Shown here: one piece after another, positions 21,080-31,200 of the stretch
Layout: every line of letters starts with the position of its first letter
How positions within the stretch are numbered: position 1 is the stretch's first letter
Origin: Nephrocerus scutellatus
Lineage: Eukaryota > Arthropoda > Insecta > Diptera > Pipunculidae
Length of the DNA stretch: 64,000 nt
Direction: 5' to 3'
NCBI GenBank assembly: GCA_947095585.1
Contig: OX352761.1
Coordinates: 33,633,777-33,697,776 of the forward strand
Notes under the pieces: generated by a model
Database searches by the model: none
What the model was told of the DNA's origin: nothing
Seen by the model: the letters and a program-made list of their open reading frames with translations, nothing else
Translations under genes and position numbers: made by a program

Positions 21080-22037
21080 TAATAAAACAACCCATAAAAA
21101 TTAAAATTTTTCATCTAAATTCTCTAATCGCAGAAATTGATATGGGAGCCCCTCGATCCTGGGCCATTTTTTTTATTGTAGAAGAAAATCATCGAAACAA
21201 ACATTTGACATCAGATGTTAAAATTGAAAAAGCTCAGATCATTTTATTCTGAGCACTTAGAGCACGCTCATACTCTGAGCAAATAAGAAACACGAACATT
21301 TATCTTGAGAACTCTTTGACTGCTCTGAACTAATTTATGAAAACGCCAAATGACAGAATATTGTGAAAACTTGTTGTTCTATCTGTAAGTTGATATCGAC
21401 AACAAAAAAAACGACATCAATAAAAATACAATTCAGTTAATAAAAATGTAAGTTGAAGTAAGCATAAAACATGTATGTCTCGTTTCATTTGCTGGGTTCA
21501 TTTGTGCGTGCGCTAAGATTTCTCTCTCTCTCTCCACCACCACCAAAACCATGCAGCGCAGCCGACTGCGCAGCACACACCGCACACAGTCCATAAAGGG
21601 CGACGAATATCTGATGCCAGTACAGATATTTAAAAAATGTATAAGGGCCTTGCGGCCGAACCCGGGACCCGATCACTACCAAATTTTCGAAAAAGTATTG
21701 TTTATTGGGTATACACATGTGTGTAAAATTTGAAGAAAATCGGGTAAATTTTTTAAAATTTTTGTTTGGGAGCCCCCCGACCCCGCAGCCCGAGGGGCCT
21801 CAAAATTTAATAGAAAGTGTTGTCTCCGGAAATACGCATGTATGCAAAATTTCAATAAAATCGGGCCATGGGAAGTGGGTTAAAAATTGATCGCAAGAAT
21901 CCACGACAGACGACCGACCGACGACCGACCGACGACCGACCGACGACCGACCGACGACCGACCGACAACCGACCGACGACCGACCGACGACCGACCGACG
22001 ACCCACGGGCAAGTGAAGTTAATATAGAGAATTTAAA
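21080..22037 (+). repeat. Non-autonomous repeat, ~0.95 kb (copy inside Harb-1)
   Basis: The same sequence occurs in reverse at 29312-29925. Shared segments include CATCTAAATTCTCTAATCGC near one end, CTGAGCACTT / CTCAGAGTAT words in the middle, and GGGCCATGGGAAGTGGGTTA and TTAATATAGAGAATTTAAA near the other. It has no coding potential that I recognise. Two unrelated hosts (Harb-1 and mariner) carry it, so it is mobile. Class unknown. Confidence 0.75.
21897..22005. repeat. Tandem ACCG/ACG minisatellite
   Basis: About 13 near-perfect 8-bp units of the type CCGACGAC lie within the non-autonomous repeat. The reverse copy at 29312 lacks this array. Confidence 0.9.
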
Positions 22038-22787
22038 AATCGGATTCTGTTACAAATGCAGAAACTAAAAACTAAATCCTGGTTGCAAGTAACAAGTGAT
22101 TATAATTCACGCACAATTGGTCAATTGAAAACAACAAAACAATTAAAGGCAAGGCAAGGAAGTTTTTGGTACTGGTGGGGGCCGTCAAAAGTGAAATTAT
22201 CAGAAGAGGATGGTGAATTATACGACCTAATTTTAACTACAATCAGTCCACGCCGCAATAATTTTGATTCAGATAGCATTTTTTTAAAAGAAATAGAAAT
22301 TAGAAATTCCATATTATTTTCCGTGAATCATGATAAAATCTAATAAATAAAATATTTAGGAACAAGAGGAGGGGTCGACACAAAATTGCGACGAAGATGA
22401 AGAACTTGAAGCTGAATATTTAAAGGACGAAACTATTAAGGAATCTATAACAACGCAAATTACATTTCATTTATTTCATCAACTACTTCTTTTGTGAAAC
22501 AAATTTTATTTTTTTATATAAAATATTAAAATAAAACGCAAAATTAAATCGCGTATGCTTGGATTTGTCGTACATTCAAATCGGTTGGGTGGTACCTCAG
22601 AAACTTTTGCGATTTATTGGAGCTCCTCATCGTTTTCAAATTAAATTCCAAAATCAATTGCAATGTTATGTAGTACCGCAAAAGCAACTATCACAACTAA
22701 CAAATTATCCAAATTGATTTGAGAAGCTAAAAAATATAAATGTTTAGGAAGTTTGTGTTTGTATTTGTAAAGTATATATAGAATTCA

Positions 22788-23667
22788 CTACCTTTCCCAA
22801 GAGCTGAAAATCGTCTTTTCCAAATTCCAAACGCTCTTTCGACGCGTTGAAAATAACGCTTTGTTAAAGGCTACTTCTCGAATATTTTTTGGGTTTCTGT
22901 AAGGAGTAATTAAATATTCTTTACAATCATAACCATCACCAATCAATAGATAATCGCCGAATTCGCCGCTTTCAAATCTATGCTTAATCGAAGAAAAATT
23001 AAAAATAGTCTGGTCGTGTGCAGATCCGTGCCACTTGTAATAATAAATTATCAAAACGATTTATCAAGTTTATATACGTCAAGTTTACCTAGCAATCAAA
23101 TCTATAAATTTGCAATCAACATCAGAAATGGCCTGTACATTTATTGAGTAGAATCCTTTCCGATTTCGGTAAATTTCGGCATTGTCACCTCCTGGCGATT
23201 TAATCGGTATGTGACAACCATCTATATAGCCAATACAACGCGGAATTTGTTTTAAATTATAAAACTTTTGTATCGTTTTTTGTTGTTCTTCGGCTGTAGC
23301 GGGCATTCGAATAAACTGTTTTCCTAATTTGGCGAAAGCTTTAGACACTTCATGCACTGTGTAGCATACCGTTCATTGGCTTATACCTACCAGTTGCGTA
23401 ATAACGCAAAGCAATCATAATTTTTTGTTTTACCGTCAAAGGTAAACCTCTATTGTCTACATGTCGCAGATCTTTTTCAACCAGTGATTCCAAATAACTT
23501 AGGGCTTTTATTGTGAATCGAAATCTTTTCTTAAATTCCTCCTCCGTATAATACTCTTCAGTGATCCTTTCTTGGAAAAACTTTTCCTTTCTGGCACAGT
23601 TATTTTCTAGCAAATAATCGGAATCATCTGAAGCAGATGATGACATTGATGTGAACGAGGAATCCAT
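22788..23667 (-). CDS. HARBI1-like transposase of Harb-1
   Basis: A DDE_Tnp_4 (Harbinger) nuclease in consecutive minus-strand segments. The N-terminal part (23667-23350) ends with a helix-turn-helix region (KQKIMIALRYYATG). The next (23357-23085) has the first catalytic motif CIGYIDGCHIPIKSP, then NRKGFYSINVQ. The last (23054-22788) has WHGSAHDQTIF, then LLIGDGYDCKEYLITPYRNP, the second Asp region. The ~35 bases at 23055-23090 are a likely small intron (GTAAAC at its start). The frame change near 23350 may be another splice or a 1-bp lesion. It would excise and insert the transposon. No catalytic Asp is visibly lost. Confidence 0.8.
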
Positions 23668-23998
23668 TTAAGAGTACAATAATTTAAATTGTAACTTTAG
23701 TTAATTAATAAATATAATATTAAGAATAATAAATTTGCGCTGGTTTATGGCATTTATATATGTAAATATAAAAATATTCAACTTATGACAATTAATTCGA
23801 AATTCGAGCATAATTTACAACATAACCAATTGATTTTCGAAAACTTGTAACAACTGTTTTAGTCACCGATATCCACGACTATAGTTGTAGCAACTGTTTC
23901 AAACAGTTGTTATAGTGTGGTTTATAAATACCGAAAGAGTTGCTTTAGTGATAACAGTGGTTGTAGTGTCGAACTGTCGACTATAAATATGGCCCTAA

Positions 23999-24367
23999 GA
24001 AGTGTGAACAATATACTTTACGCACGAAATCCACACAAAAAAAACCTAAAAACCATCTACCATCGAACAGCAAAAAAGGATTCATCATCAAATCAGCTAA
24101 CATTAGCCATTACCACCTGGCTTTCTTGAACAGATTATTGTTCAACGAATTTGAAGACGTCTAAATAGAAAAATAAACATCTGCAATCAACAAAACATCC
24201 TGAACAACAAATTTGTTCACAACATTTGCAACACACTACAATTTCCAAAGAAGAATTTAAAAGAGTTCGGACCAGCTTTTCCAGATCTAGTACATAAAAA
24301 TGTTATTGTAAGTTATTAATTTCTATTTTTAGACACATTTTCTTTTTAATTTCGCATGTATATAACA
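23999..24367 (+). repeat. Gypsy-C leader paralogue, right part
   Basis: This resumes the sequence interrupted at 20763 (GAAGTGTGAAC ...) and parallels 46457-46770: GATTCATCA, AACAGATTATTGTTCAACRA, TTGAAGAC and ACATCTRYAA are shared. It ends at the mariner inverted repeat at 24370. Confidence 0.8.
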
Positions 24368-24540
24368 TAGGGTGCCGTAAATGTTTTAAGAAAATTGTAA
24401 TACTAGTGTTTTCCGATGCAAAGCTCTATGTCACTCAAAAAGTTAAACCTTTTTAGAGGTTAAGTTTCTCAAAAGTAATCTGTCAGTTCGCATCGTAACA
24501 TTGTTTTTTATTTACTTGAAAAATTGAATTCAGTGAAAAA

Positions 24541-25011
24541 ATGGAATTATCGCATGAAAACTTTCGTGTGATGATTTTTTACGATTTTCGAAAGGCGATA
24601 ACTCAACAACAGTGCTTCGAATCACTTCATTCGACTTTTGGCGAAGAAGCTAGTGTACAGTGGTACAATGAATTTAAACGCGAACGACGTTCACTCAAAG
24701 ACGAGGCTCGTGAGGTCGTCCAAAAACAGCTGTTGTGCCAGAAAACAACGATCCTGTGAGAAAACTGATTGAAGAGGATCGTCTTGTGACTTATCGGGAA
24801 ATCGAGGCATGCAGCGTTTATACGATCTTACATGAACATTTAAACATGCGGAAGCTATGTGCACGTTGGATTACACATTTTTTGGCAGACGCACAAAAAA
24901 AGGTTCGTGTCGATTGGTGCCGCCAAATGCTTGAAAAATTTGTTGAAGGTACTTCCAAAAACGTATATAAGATCGTGACAGGTGACGAGTCATGGATATT
25001 TGCATATAAGC
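24541..25011 (+). pseudogene. Mariner transposase, N-terminal piece
   Basis: Frames 24541-24759 and 24735-25016 encode the helix-turn-helix region (CFESLHSTFGEEASVQWYNEF, RRSLKDEAREV), the linker (RKLIEEDRLVTYREIEA) and the first catalytic motif VTGDESWIFAY. The frame shifts near 24740. Translation breaks at AYK, where GL-A begins, and picks up again at 28904. Confidence 0.85.
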
Positions 25012-25273
25012 TGTAGTGGCGATTGTTTTGTGCAGCACCCTATTTTCTGCATGCTAACGATTGCGCACACAAAAATTGGTATGTTTGGAATTTTTGGTTG
25101 CATACCGTTTGTTACTAAAAATTCCAGTGCAGTACAGCAAAGTGCAGCAAAAACATGGGATGCGCACATACTTTGGTAACAAACCGGTTTGCAACCAAAC
25201 ATTCCGATTCCATCGTCTAAAGATGTGTCGCTTAACGCGCGATTCAAGTATGATATACACACACACCTATAGG
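25012..25273. repeat. Imperfect inverted repeat in the 5' part of GL-A
   Basis: GGTTGCATACCGTTTGTTAC (~25092) is mirrored by GTAACAAACCGGTTTGCAAC (~25178), flanking a 60-bp loop. This leaves a foldback-capable region of about 130 bp. No gene is seen. Confidence 0.6.
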
Positions 25274-25543
25274 CAAAACCTTCTCTATAGAAAGCCCAAC
25301 TGTACGCATACTAATGCTGTAAAACAATCCAAAACGCGTCTGTATTTTGGAATGTGAATACAGTGTACAACAAATAAGTAGTCGCAAAGAGCGAGAAACG
25401 TAAGATGTGGTAGTGGGAAACAGAAAAATTTTATATGGATTTTGCTCTTTAGTTGATTACTAATACAAATACGTTTTGGATGAAACCTAAGCATGTATCT
25501 GTGTACGATCGGAACAGTTGGGCTTTCTATAGAGAAGGTTTTG
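25274..25543. mobile_element. MITE, 8-bp-TSD family, complete copy
   Basis: This 270-bp element begins CAAAACCTTCTCTATAGAAA and ends with the inverted complement. It has no coding capacity. The internal landmarks TTTATATGGATTTTGCTCTT and GTATCTGTGTACGATCGGAA recur in every copy. A clear 8-bp duplication is not seen for this copy, but CCTATAGG occurs on both sides, 6 bases off on the right. Confidence 0.85.
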
Positions 25544-25555
25544 GTCTAGCCTATA

Positions 25556-25680
25556 GGCTAGTAATCAAACAACTAAAGAGCAAAATTCATATAAAATTTT
25601 TCTGTTTCCCACTACCACATCTTACGTTTCTCGCTCTTTGCGACTACTTATTTTTTGTACACTGTGTACGTGTAACACTG
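25556..25680. mobile_element. MITE remnant, same family, inverted, split by a LINE
   Basis: CTAAAGAGCAAAATTCATAT through TTTTTTGTACACTGTG is the reverse complement of the MITE interior. The missing end appears at 27813-27840 (AGTTGGGCTTTCTATAGAGA ...), so the intervening LINE inserted into this copy. Confidence 0.75.
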
Positions 25681-27795
25681 TGCTACTCTACTCTGGCAAA
25701 CCCTATGGCAGTCCCCGTGAATCTGGAGTGGGTCTGCTGCTAACGCCAACAGCACGTAGAGGCCTAATTTCCTGGCACCCGCATAGTGATAGGATCTTAT
25801 CGGCCAGATTTCGGACTAGAGTACGGCGCGTCACGATCATACAGTGCTACGCCCAACGAATCCCTCGACTGAGGATGAAAAGGACAACTTCTGCAATCAG
25901 CTCAGCGCTGTATTCAACGCAACGCCGAACGGAGATATCATCATCGTGATGGGGGACTTGAATGCCAAGGTTGGCAACGACAATGAAGGACTCAAGCATG
26001 TGATTGGGAAGAACGGCCTCGGCGAACGAAATGACAATGGTGAAAGATTTGTTGATTTCTGCAACACCAACAACCTTGTCATAGGAGGCACCATGTTTGA
26101 GCATAAGACTTGCCACAAGGTCAGCTGGGTGTCAACTGACAGGCAATCATCATCCAACCAAATCGACCATATGGCGATCAGCCGACGTTTTAGGAGCTGT
26201 CTGTTAGACGTCCGAAACAGACGAGGAGCCGACATGGGTATGGTACGTGATCATCACCTTATGGTAGCTATAGCTAAAGACGAGATCGCTACCGCGATTA
26301 ACGCACTAAAGAACAACAAGTCGGTAGGACTAGATGGTATACCCGCAGAGCTTCTGCGTGCAGCTCCAACGACATCAGCAGAGCTTTTATATCCTCTTGT
26401 AGAGAGAGCTTGGGAGGTAGAAAGATTCCCTGACGAGTGGAAGATGGGAATGATTGTCAAGCTTCCTAAAAAAGGTAGTCTTATGGAGTGCGAAAACTGG
26501 AGAGGCATTTGCGTTCTCCCTGCAGTTGCAAAAGTAATAGCCAAAGTAGTACTTGAGCGTATTAAGGAACATCTGGTAGATACACTCGATGCCGAACAAG
26601 CAGGTTTCCGCACTGGATCCTCCTGTGTAGACCACATAAACACCCTGCGGATCATTATTGAACAGTGCGTTGAATTCAGGTCACCACTGCACCTACTGTT
26701 CATCGATTTTGAGAAGGCGTTTGACAGTGTCAACAGACAGTTTATCTGGCTCACCCTGCGCAGGAGAGTATACCCGATAAACTAATAGCTATTATTAAAG
26801 CAACCTATGATGGCTCCAAATGTCATGTGCTACATAGAGGAAAGCTGTCGGAGGAATTCGAGATCCTAAGTGGGGTACGACAAGGTTGCATTCTATCGCC
26901 GATACTTTTTTTGTTGGTGATTAGCGATGTACTTCGCGCAGCTTTATCTACTGGAAACGGAGGAATTCGTTGGACTCTTACATCTCAACTCAAACATCTG
27001 GATTACGCTGACGACGTTTGTTTACTCTCACACAGAATTATGGAGCTGCAACAAATGACAACAAATGTGGAGAGGGAGGCAAATGTTGCGGGTTTGAAGA
27101 TTAATACTGCCAAAACCAAAATCATCAACCTCGGCACTAACTCACTTACTCATGTTAACATTGCTGGACAGCCGGTAGAGAGAGTAGAGAGTTTCCAATA
27201 TCTTGGGAGTATTGTCTCGACCGAAGGTGGAACCGAACAGGACATTGCCAACCGAATCGGCAAAGCAAAATCGGTGTTTGGAATGATGTCCATGATATGG
27301 CGAAGCAATGCGATCAGCTTAAACACCAAGCTGCGACTGTTCCGCTCAAATGTTGAATCTGTGCTGTTGTATGGGTGCAGCACTTGGAAGGTGACCGCTA
27401 CTATCACAAAAAGATTACAAACATTCGTAAATAGGTGCCTACGGAACATCTTAAGGGTTTTCTGGCCTAATCGTATCTCTAACGAACATCTTTACCAGAA
27501 AACGGGTCAGGAACCAATAGGCACAACCATCCAACGACGGAAGTGGCAGTGGATTGGTCATACACTCCGAAAAGGCGACAGTTCCATAGCAAACTACGCA
27601 ATGCAATGGAACCAGTTATCTCAGGATGGTAGAAGAACGGGTCGTCCGAGAAATACATGGCGCAGAACAGTTAAACAGGAGGCACGGCAATTGGGGAAGA
27701 GTTGGAGAGAGCTGAAGTTTATTGCCAGGAACCGCACGCGATGGCGCGTAGGCGTAATAGAGGCCCTGGGACCCACAAGGGGATACAGGACATAA
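25665..27795 (+). pseudogene. Non-LTR retrotransposon (RTE/CR1-like), 5'-truncated, broken
   Basis: The endonuclease part (to ~26260) has CYAPTNPSTEDEKD, VMGDLNAKVG and VSWVSTDRQSSSNQIDHMAI. It joins RT abruptly at ~26274, so a linker is deleted. RT frame 1 (to 26785) carries NNKSVGLDGIPAELL, WRGICVLP, EQAGFRTGSSCVDHI and FIDFEKAFDSVNR. After a frameshift the frame 26827-27795 has SGVRQGCILSPILF, YADDVCLLS, then FQYLGSIVSTEGG and the C-terminal WQWIGHTLRKGD and GRRTGRPRNTWRR. An (AAG)n tail follows at 27796-27810. It is inactive because of the truncation, deletion and frameshift. Confidence 0.88.
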
Positions 27796-27840
27796 AGAAG
27801 AAGAAGAAGAAGAAAGTTGGGCTTTCTATAGAGAAGGTTT

Positions 27841-28777
27841 TGGGCTAAACCACTCAGCAACGAAGCTGTTGACTGGCACAGCAACAATATGAAAAAGCAG
27901 TCGATGGAAGAACACTAGTGAGCACGGTCGGATCGGCTCCGCGACAGACCGCTGCCCGTCGGATCAAATACATTCACTTCAATACATATTTTTAAGAATA
28001 AAAAAAGAAGAAAAAAGAGGATTTTAGATCGTAAAAATATTGCACTTCGAATTTTAATGACGCACGAACCATGCATAGCGTAAAGTGAGCCAACCTGAGA
28101 TGAAGAAGCTGAGCCGAGTCCTTTGAGTTTTGATACAAATAGAGAAAATTTTTATGATACCTTTTTATTGCTACATAAATACATAATCTACTTGTAAGAT
28201 TATTTAATGCCTTAAAACTAAGACAACACTTTTGATTATTATTAATACTGTACTCGTTCGATTAAATATGATACCTTTTTATTGCTACCTTTCTTTTAAT
28301 GAAATACGTAATCTACTTGCAAGATTAATAAATACCTTAAAACTAGGACTTCACTAATATTTTTGTGTCATTATTGATACAGCGCACGTACGAAACTTAT
28401 TACTTCGATTACATATTAACTGATTTCACCCGCAAACTTTTATTAGAAAATAAAATGCCCCATTATTTCGTTCTGACTAGAATTCCGTTTGTTGTTATTA
28501 TGTAAGCAGAATCAAGCAAGTTTCGGCACCCGTGAGCAGGTGCTGATGACGGGTGGAGCAAGTTATCCATTTCTCTCCTTCCCTTCTTTCAGTGCACGTA
28601 TAATTTTTGTTATGGTGAAGTAAGCAGTGGATGGTGGTGCAAGAACCCACCCATGTCGGCGAGCTAGGTCTGAGCAATCAGCCAGACGTGCACCCCGCAC
28701 CTCACCATCCGCTACGGAACTTTAGCGAGTTAACATCCGGATCGCAATATTATGCTATAAATTAATATTTCATTACA
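27841..28777. other. GL-A, 3' half of the long LTR
   Basis: There is no gene. Two tandem ~114-bp units start at 28154 and 28268 (ATGATACCTTTTTATTGCTA). The shared GL core with GTGCACGTATAA and GACGTGCACCCCGCACCTC lies at 28590-28700. The stretch ends TTTCATTACA at 28777. Confidence 0.65.
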
Positions 28778-28782
28778 TAAAA

Positions 28783-28800
28783 TGGCGCCCAACGTGGGGC
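28783..28800 (+). promoter_or_regulatory. Primer-binding site, tRNA-Lys type
   Basis: TGGCGCCCAACGTGGGGC is complementary to the 3' end of tRNA-Lys(CUU) with CCA. It lies five bases after a TTCATTACA terminus, as expected for a retrotransposon LTR boundary. Among Gypsy elements, Osvaldo and Ulysses are known for tRNA-Lys priming and long LTRs. Confidence 0.85.
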
Positions 28801-28903
28801 AGTAAGGTTTTATGCCAAGCTACAACAGGGTGGTGTCATTATGTGATGGGGATGGGCCTAATGTTTCTGTCAGTCGAGTCGCAAAAATAAATACTTCATT
28901 ACA

Positions 28904-29311
28904 AAGCCGGAAAGAAAAGGGCAATTGACTGTTTGGGTCTTCCAATTCGAAGAAAACCAACAAAAGTTGTGCGAGCTCGGAGGTTTGGTAATCAAATGAT
29001 AGGGTTTTTTTCACGAAAACCGGTCATGTGGCTACTGTGGCTCTTGAAAATCGAAAGACAGTCAATTCAGCTTGGTATACGACCATTTGTTTGCCCGAGG
29101 TTTTCAACAACTTGAGAGAAAAGAACCCAAAACGGCGAATCATTTTACATCCCGATAATGCGAGCTCATATATTTACATCACATCAAACAAGCGTGTATT
29201 TGAGCACTCAAACGATCGAATTGATGGGTCATCCGCCTAACAGCCCGGACTTTGTACCCAATGACTTCTTCCTGTTTCCAACAATCAAAAATTAGATGCG
29301 TGGACAAAGGT
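28904..29311 (+). pseudogene. Mariner transposase, middle piece
   Basis: Frames shift repeatedly. LTVWVFQ, KPTKVVRARRFGNQ, TGHVATVALENRKTVNSAWY, RRIILHPDNAS (second Asp) and SPDFVPNDFFLFP (third Asp of D,D34D) can be read in order. An insertion begins at ~29312, after RGQRF. Confidence 0.85.
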
Positions 29312-29925
29312 TTTTAAATTCTCTATATTAACTTCGCGTGCACGTGGCTGGCTGGTCAGATTTTCTGATCAATTTTTAACCCACTTCCCATGGCCCGATT
29401 TTATTGAAATTTTGCATACATGTATATTTCTGGTGACAATACTTTCTATTAATAATATTCTAATAATATGAGGCCCCTCGGACCTCGGGGTCGGACTCCC
29501 ATACAAATATTTTAAAAAATTTACGCGATTTTTTTAAAATTTTATACAAATGTGTATCTCCGCTGGAAAACACTTTTTGTACAAATTTTGGAGGGATCCG
29601 CCCCCTGGTTCGGGGGGGGGCACCCAAACAAATTTTATGAAAAAAGTTCCCGATTTTCTTCAAATTTTTTTTTTCAGAGCAGTCAAAGAGTTCTCAAGAA
29701 AAATGCTCGTGTTTCCTATTTGCTCAGAGTATAAGCGTGTTCCAAGTGCTCAGAATAAAATAATCTGAGCATTTTCAAATTTGACATCTGATGTCAAATG
29801 TCTCTTTCGATAATTTTCTCCTAAAATAAAAAATAAAAAATGACCCAGGATGGGCTCCCATATCAATTTCTGCGATTAGAGAATTTAGATGAACATTTTT
29901 AATTTTTATGGGTTGTTTTTATTAT
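29312..29925 (-). repeat. Non-autonomous repeat, reverse copy inside mariner
   Basis: This is the reverse complement of parts of 21080-22037. It begins TTTTAAATTCTCTATATTAA and ends near ATGGGTTGTTTTTATTAT. The transposase frame resumes directly at 29926, so the borders are known within a few bases. It includes a G8 run at 29610-29619. Confidence 0.75.
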
Positions 29926-30042
29926 CGCCTGAAGAAGCGGTTGAAGCGTTTAAAAACCATGTTTTGGAGCTATCATCTTCGGACTGGAAAAAGTGTTTCG
30001 ATAAATGGTTTAAGTATATGCAAAAGTGTATAGATCTTTAAG
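29926..30042 (+). pseudogene. Mariner transposase, C-terminal piece
   Basis: PEEAVEAFKNHVLELSSSDW and KKCFDKWFKYMQKCIDL end in a TAA at 30040-30042, the usual mariner C-terminus. The right inverted repeat follows ~85 bases later. Confidence 0.85.
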
Positions 30043-30127
30043 GCGAATATTTTGAAAAGCAATAAAGCAATTTTTGATGAAAAACATTAATTTTGTATTA
30101 CTTTTTCTATAAACTTTTACGGCACCC

Positions 30128-31053
30128 CTCGTAAGTGACATAAGCACAAGTTCCCATAAATTTAATTTTGTCTTTTCTTTTCGCTTAAATCCGGATGCGT
30201 GGAGTTTTGTTTCAATTTGCTTAGCAAATTTTAAAAGGGACGTTTTTCCACGATGGCAGAATTTACCAGCAATGAAACGTAATGCATTTTTTTGCTGAGA
30301 AAACAAAATTGCAGACGACAACAGCAACGTGAGTTGAGTTTAAGTCAAGCTTGTCCTAAAAATTTTAATTTCAATAAACACAGATTGGTTCTGGCTTTCA
30401 ACGAGACTGAAAGTATTTTTAATTTTATCGTTTTGCACGATACGAACTTCTAGTTTCTCGCTGGCGCAGTCGGTAGGATTCGCGCAAAGTTGCAACCTTG
30501 CAACTATGTATTTATTACAACAATTAATACAGCGCCTTAAATCAATGTCCGTTATTGCCCAATACCAGAGCAATAAACCCCAACCAATAAACAAAACCAA
30601 TAACACACAGCAATCAAACCAAATGTACATTATGCCGACGCAGCATATAGTACACAGTACAAACGATCGAGTAGTTGTACTGATGCGGTGCCGTACGACG
30701 CCTTATGCTGATGTTATATTTCTCTATCCATTCACCCCAACTTACATATTGCGCAACCGCACTGCATTATGATTCAAATGTAGGTCACAACCGCGTACAA
30801 GAATTTGATTTCCTCTTTCACGCATTAAGATAGGTCAGTACTAAAAGCTCGAATGTGTTGAATTTGATGTTGTGAGCTTTCATATAGGAATCTTTGATAG
30901 TAAAAGCTCTAATACCGAGGTTTCGTTATTGGAACCGAGGCAGAGTATAGTCAGTCACATAGAGTATCAGGAACAGTCATATAGAGTACCATCAAGTCCA
31001 TCAGTCTTGTAATCAGCAGTCAGAGATATCAGAGTCCAACGATCAGTTAAGTC
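30128..31053 (+). other. LTR-like sequence with a tRNA-Ser primer site
   Basis: TGGCGCAGTCGGTAGGATTC at 30462-30481 is a full tRNA-Ser primer-binding site preceded by CTAGTTTCTCGC. The upstream ~330 bases are therefore a candidate 5' LTR of a degraded errantivirus-like element. No gag follows; downstream open frames (for example 30506-30772) have no recognisable domain. Confidence 0.55.
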
Positions 31054-31200
31054 TTAATTATATTTTACTAAATCCTATCAACATCGTGTTAAATACAAAG
31101 TTAATTATATTTTACTAAATCCCATCAACATCGTGTTAGATACAAAGTTAATTATATTTTACTAAATCAGTTCAACCTTGTGTCAAATACAAGGTTAATT
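31054..31200. repeat. 47-bp tandem repeat, about 3 copies
   Basis: Units begin TTAATTATATTTTACTAAAT at 31054, 31101 and 31148, with a few substitutions, plus a partial fourth. Confidence 0.9.

Larger units (their letters stand above)
21006..22343 (+). pseudogene. Myb/SANT-like accessory protein of Harb-1, split
   Basis: Harbinger elements carry a second gene for a Myb/SANT-like DNA-binding partner of the transposase. A short start (MSQLEDNQRKILIDII, from 21006) ends near 21074. After a foreign repeat of about 0.95 kb the frame 22056-22343 continues with KSWLQVTSDYNSRTIGQLKTTKQLKARQ, a SANT-like helix pattern. The insertion breaks the gene. Assignment rests on position and general similarity. 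Confidence 0.55.
20767..23995 (-). mobile_element. PIF/Harbinger DNA transposon (Harb-1)
   Basis: A 3.2-kb element with short inverted ends GGGCCATATTTATAG and CTATAAATATGGCCC, flanked by the 3-bp duplication TAA (20764-20766 and 23996-23998), as expected for PIF/Harbinger. The uninterrupted paralogue near 46454 shows the empty site. Subterminal regions carry many AACAACTGTTT-type words (for example 20869, 20917, 23848, 23887), possible transposase binding sites. It encodes a HARBI1-like nuclease (minus strand) and a Myb/SANT-like protein (plus strand), and holds a ~0.95-kb unrelated insertion. Confidence 0.9.
25012..28903 (+). mobile_element. GL-A: long-LTR element copy inserted in mariner
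   Basis: The unit starts TGTAGTGGCGATTG and ends ACTTCATTACA, flanked by AAGC duplications (25008-25011 and 28904-28907) that match an undamaged mariner reading. A TTTCATTACA end at 28777 is followed by a tRNA-Lys primer site at 28783, so 25012-28777 looks like a 5' LTR and the last ~100 bases the remnant of a 3' LTR after internal deletion. The copy has absorbed MITE sequence (25274-25690, 27813-27840) and a LINE (25665-27795). A region near 28600-28700 (GATGGTGGTGCAAGAACCCA, GACGTGCACCCCGCACCTC) is shared with GL-B and GL-C. Confidence 0.75.
24370..30127 (+). mobile_element. Decayed mariner-type transposon opened by later insertions
   Basis: The ends GGGTGCCGTAAATGTTTT (24370) and AAACTTTTACGGCACCC (to 30127) are inverted repeats. 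TA precedes the left end. Transposase pieces lie in order and on one strand at 24541-25011, 28904-29311 and 29926-30042. They are separated by GL-A (25012-28903) and by the non-autonomous repeat (29312-29925). Frameshifts in each piece show that it is dead. Confidence 0.9.

Noticed and set aside
25274..25543. 8-bp duplication for this MITE copy
   Set aside because: CCTATAGG abuts the left end, but the right copy is displaced by 6 bases, so it is not a clean duplication and may be chance (it is palindromic).
30462..30482. Possible tRNA-Ser gene 3' end (also at 1566 and 9845)
   Set aside because: The match includes the CCA complement, which eukaryotic tRNA genes do not encode, and no cloverleaf follows. 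It is a retrotransposon primer-binding site.
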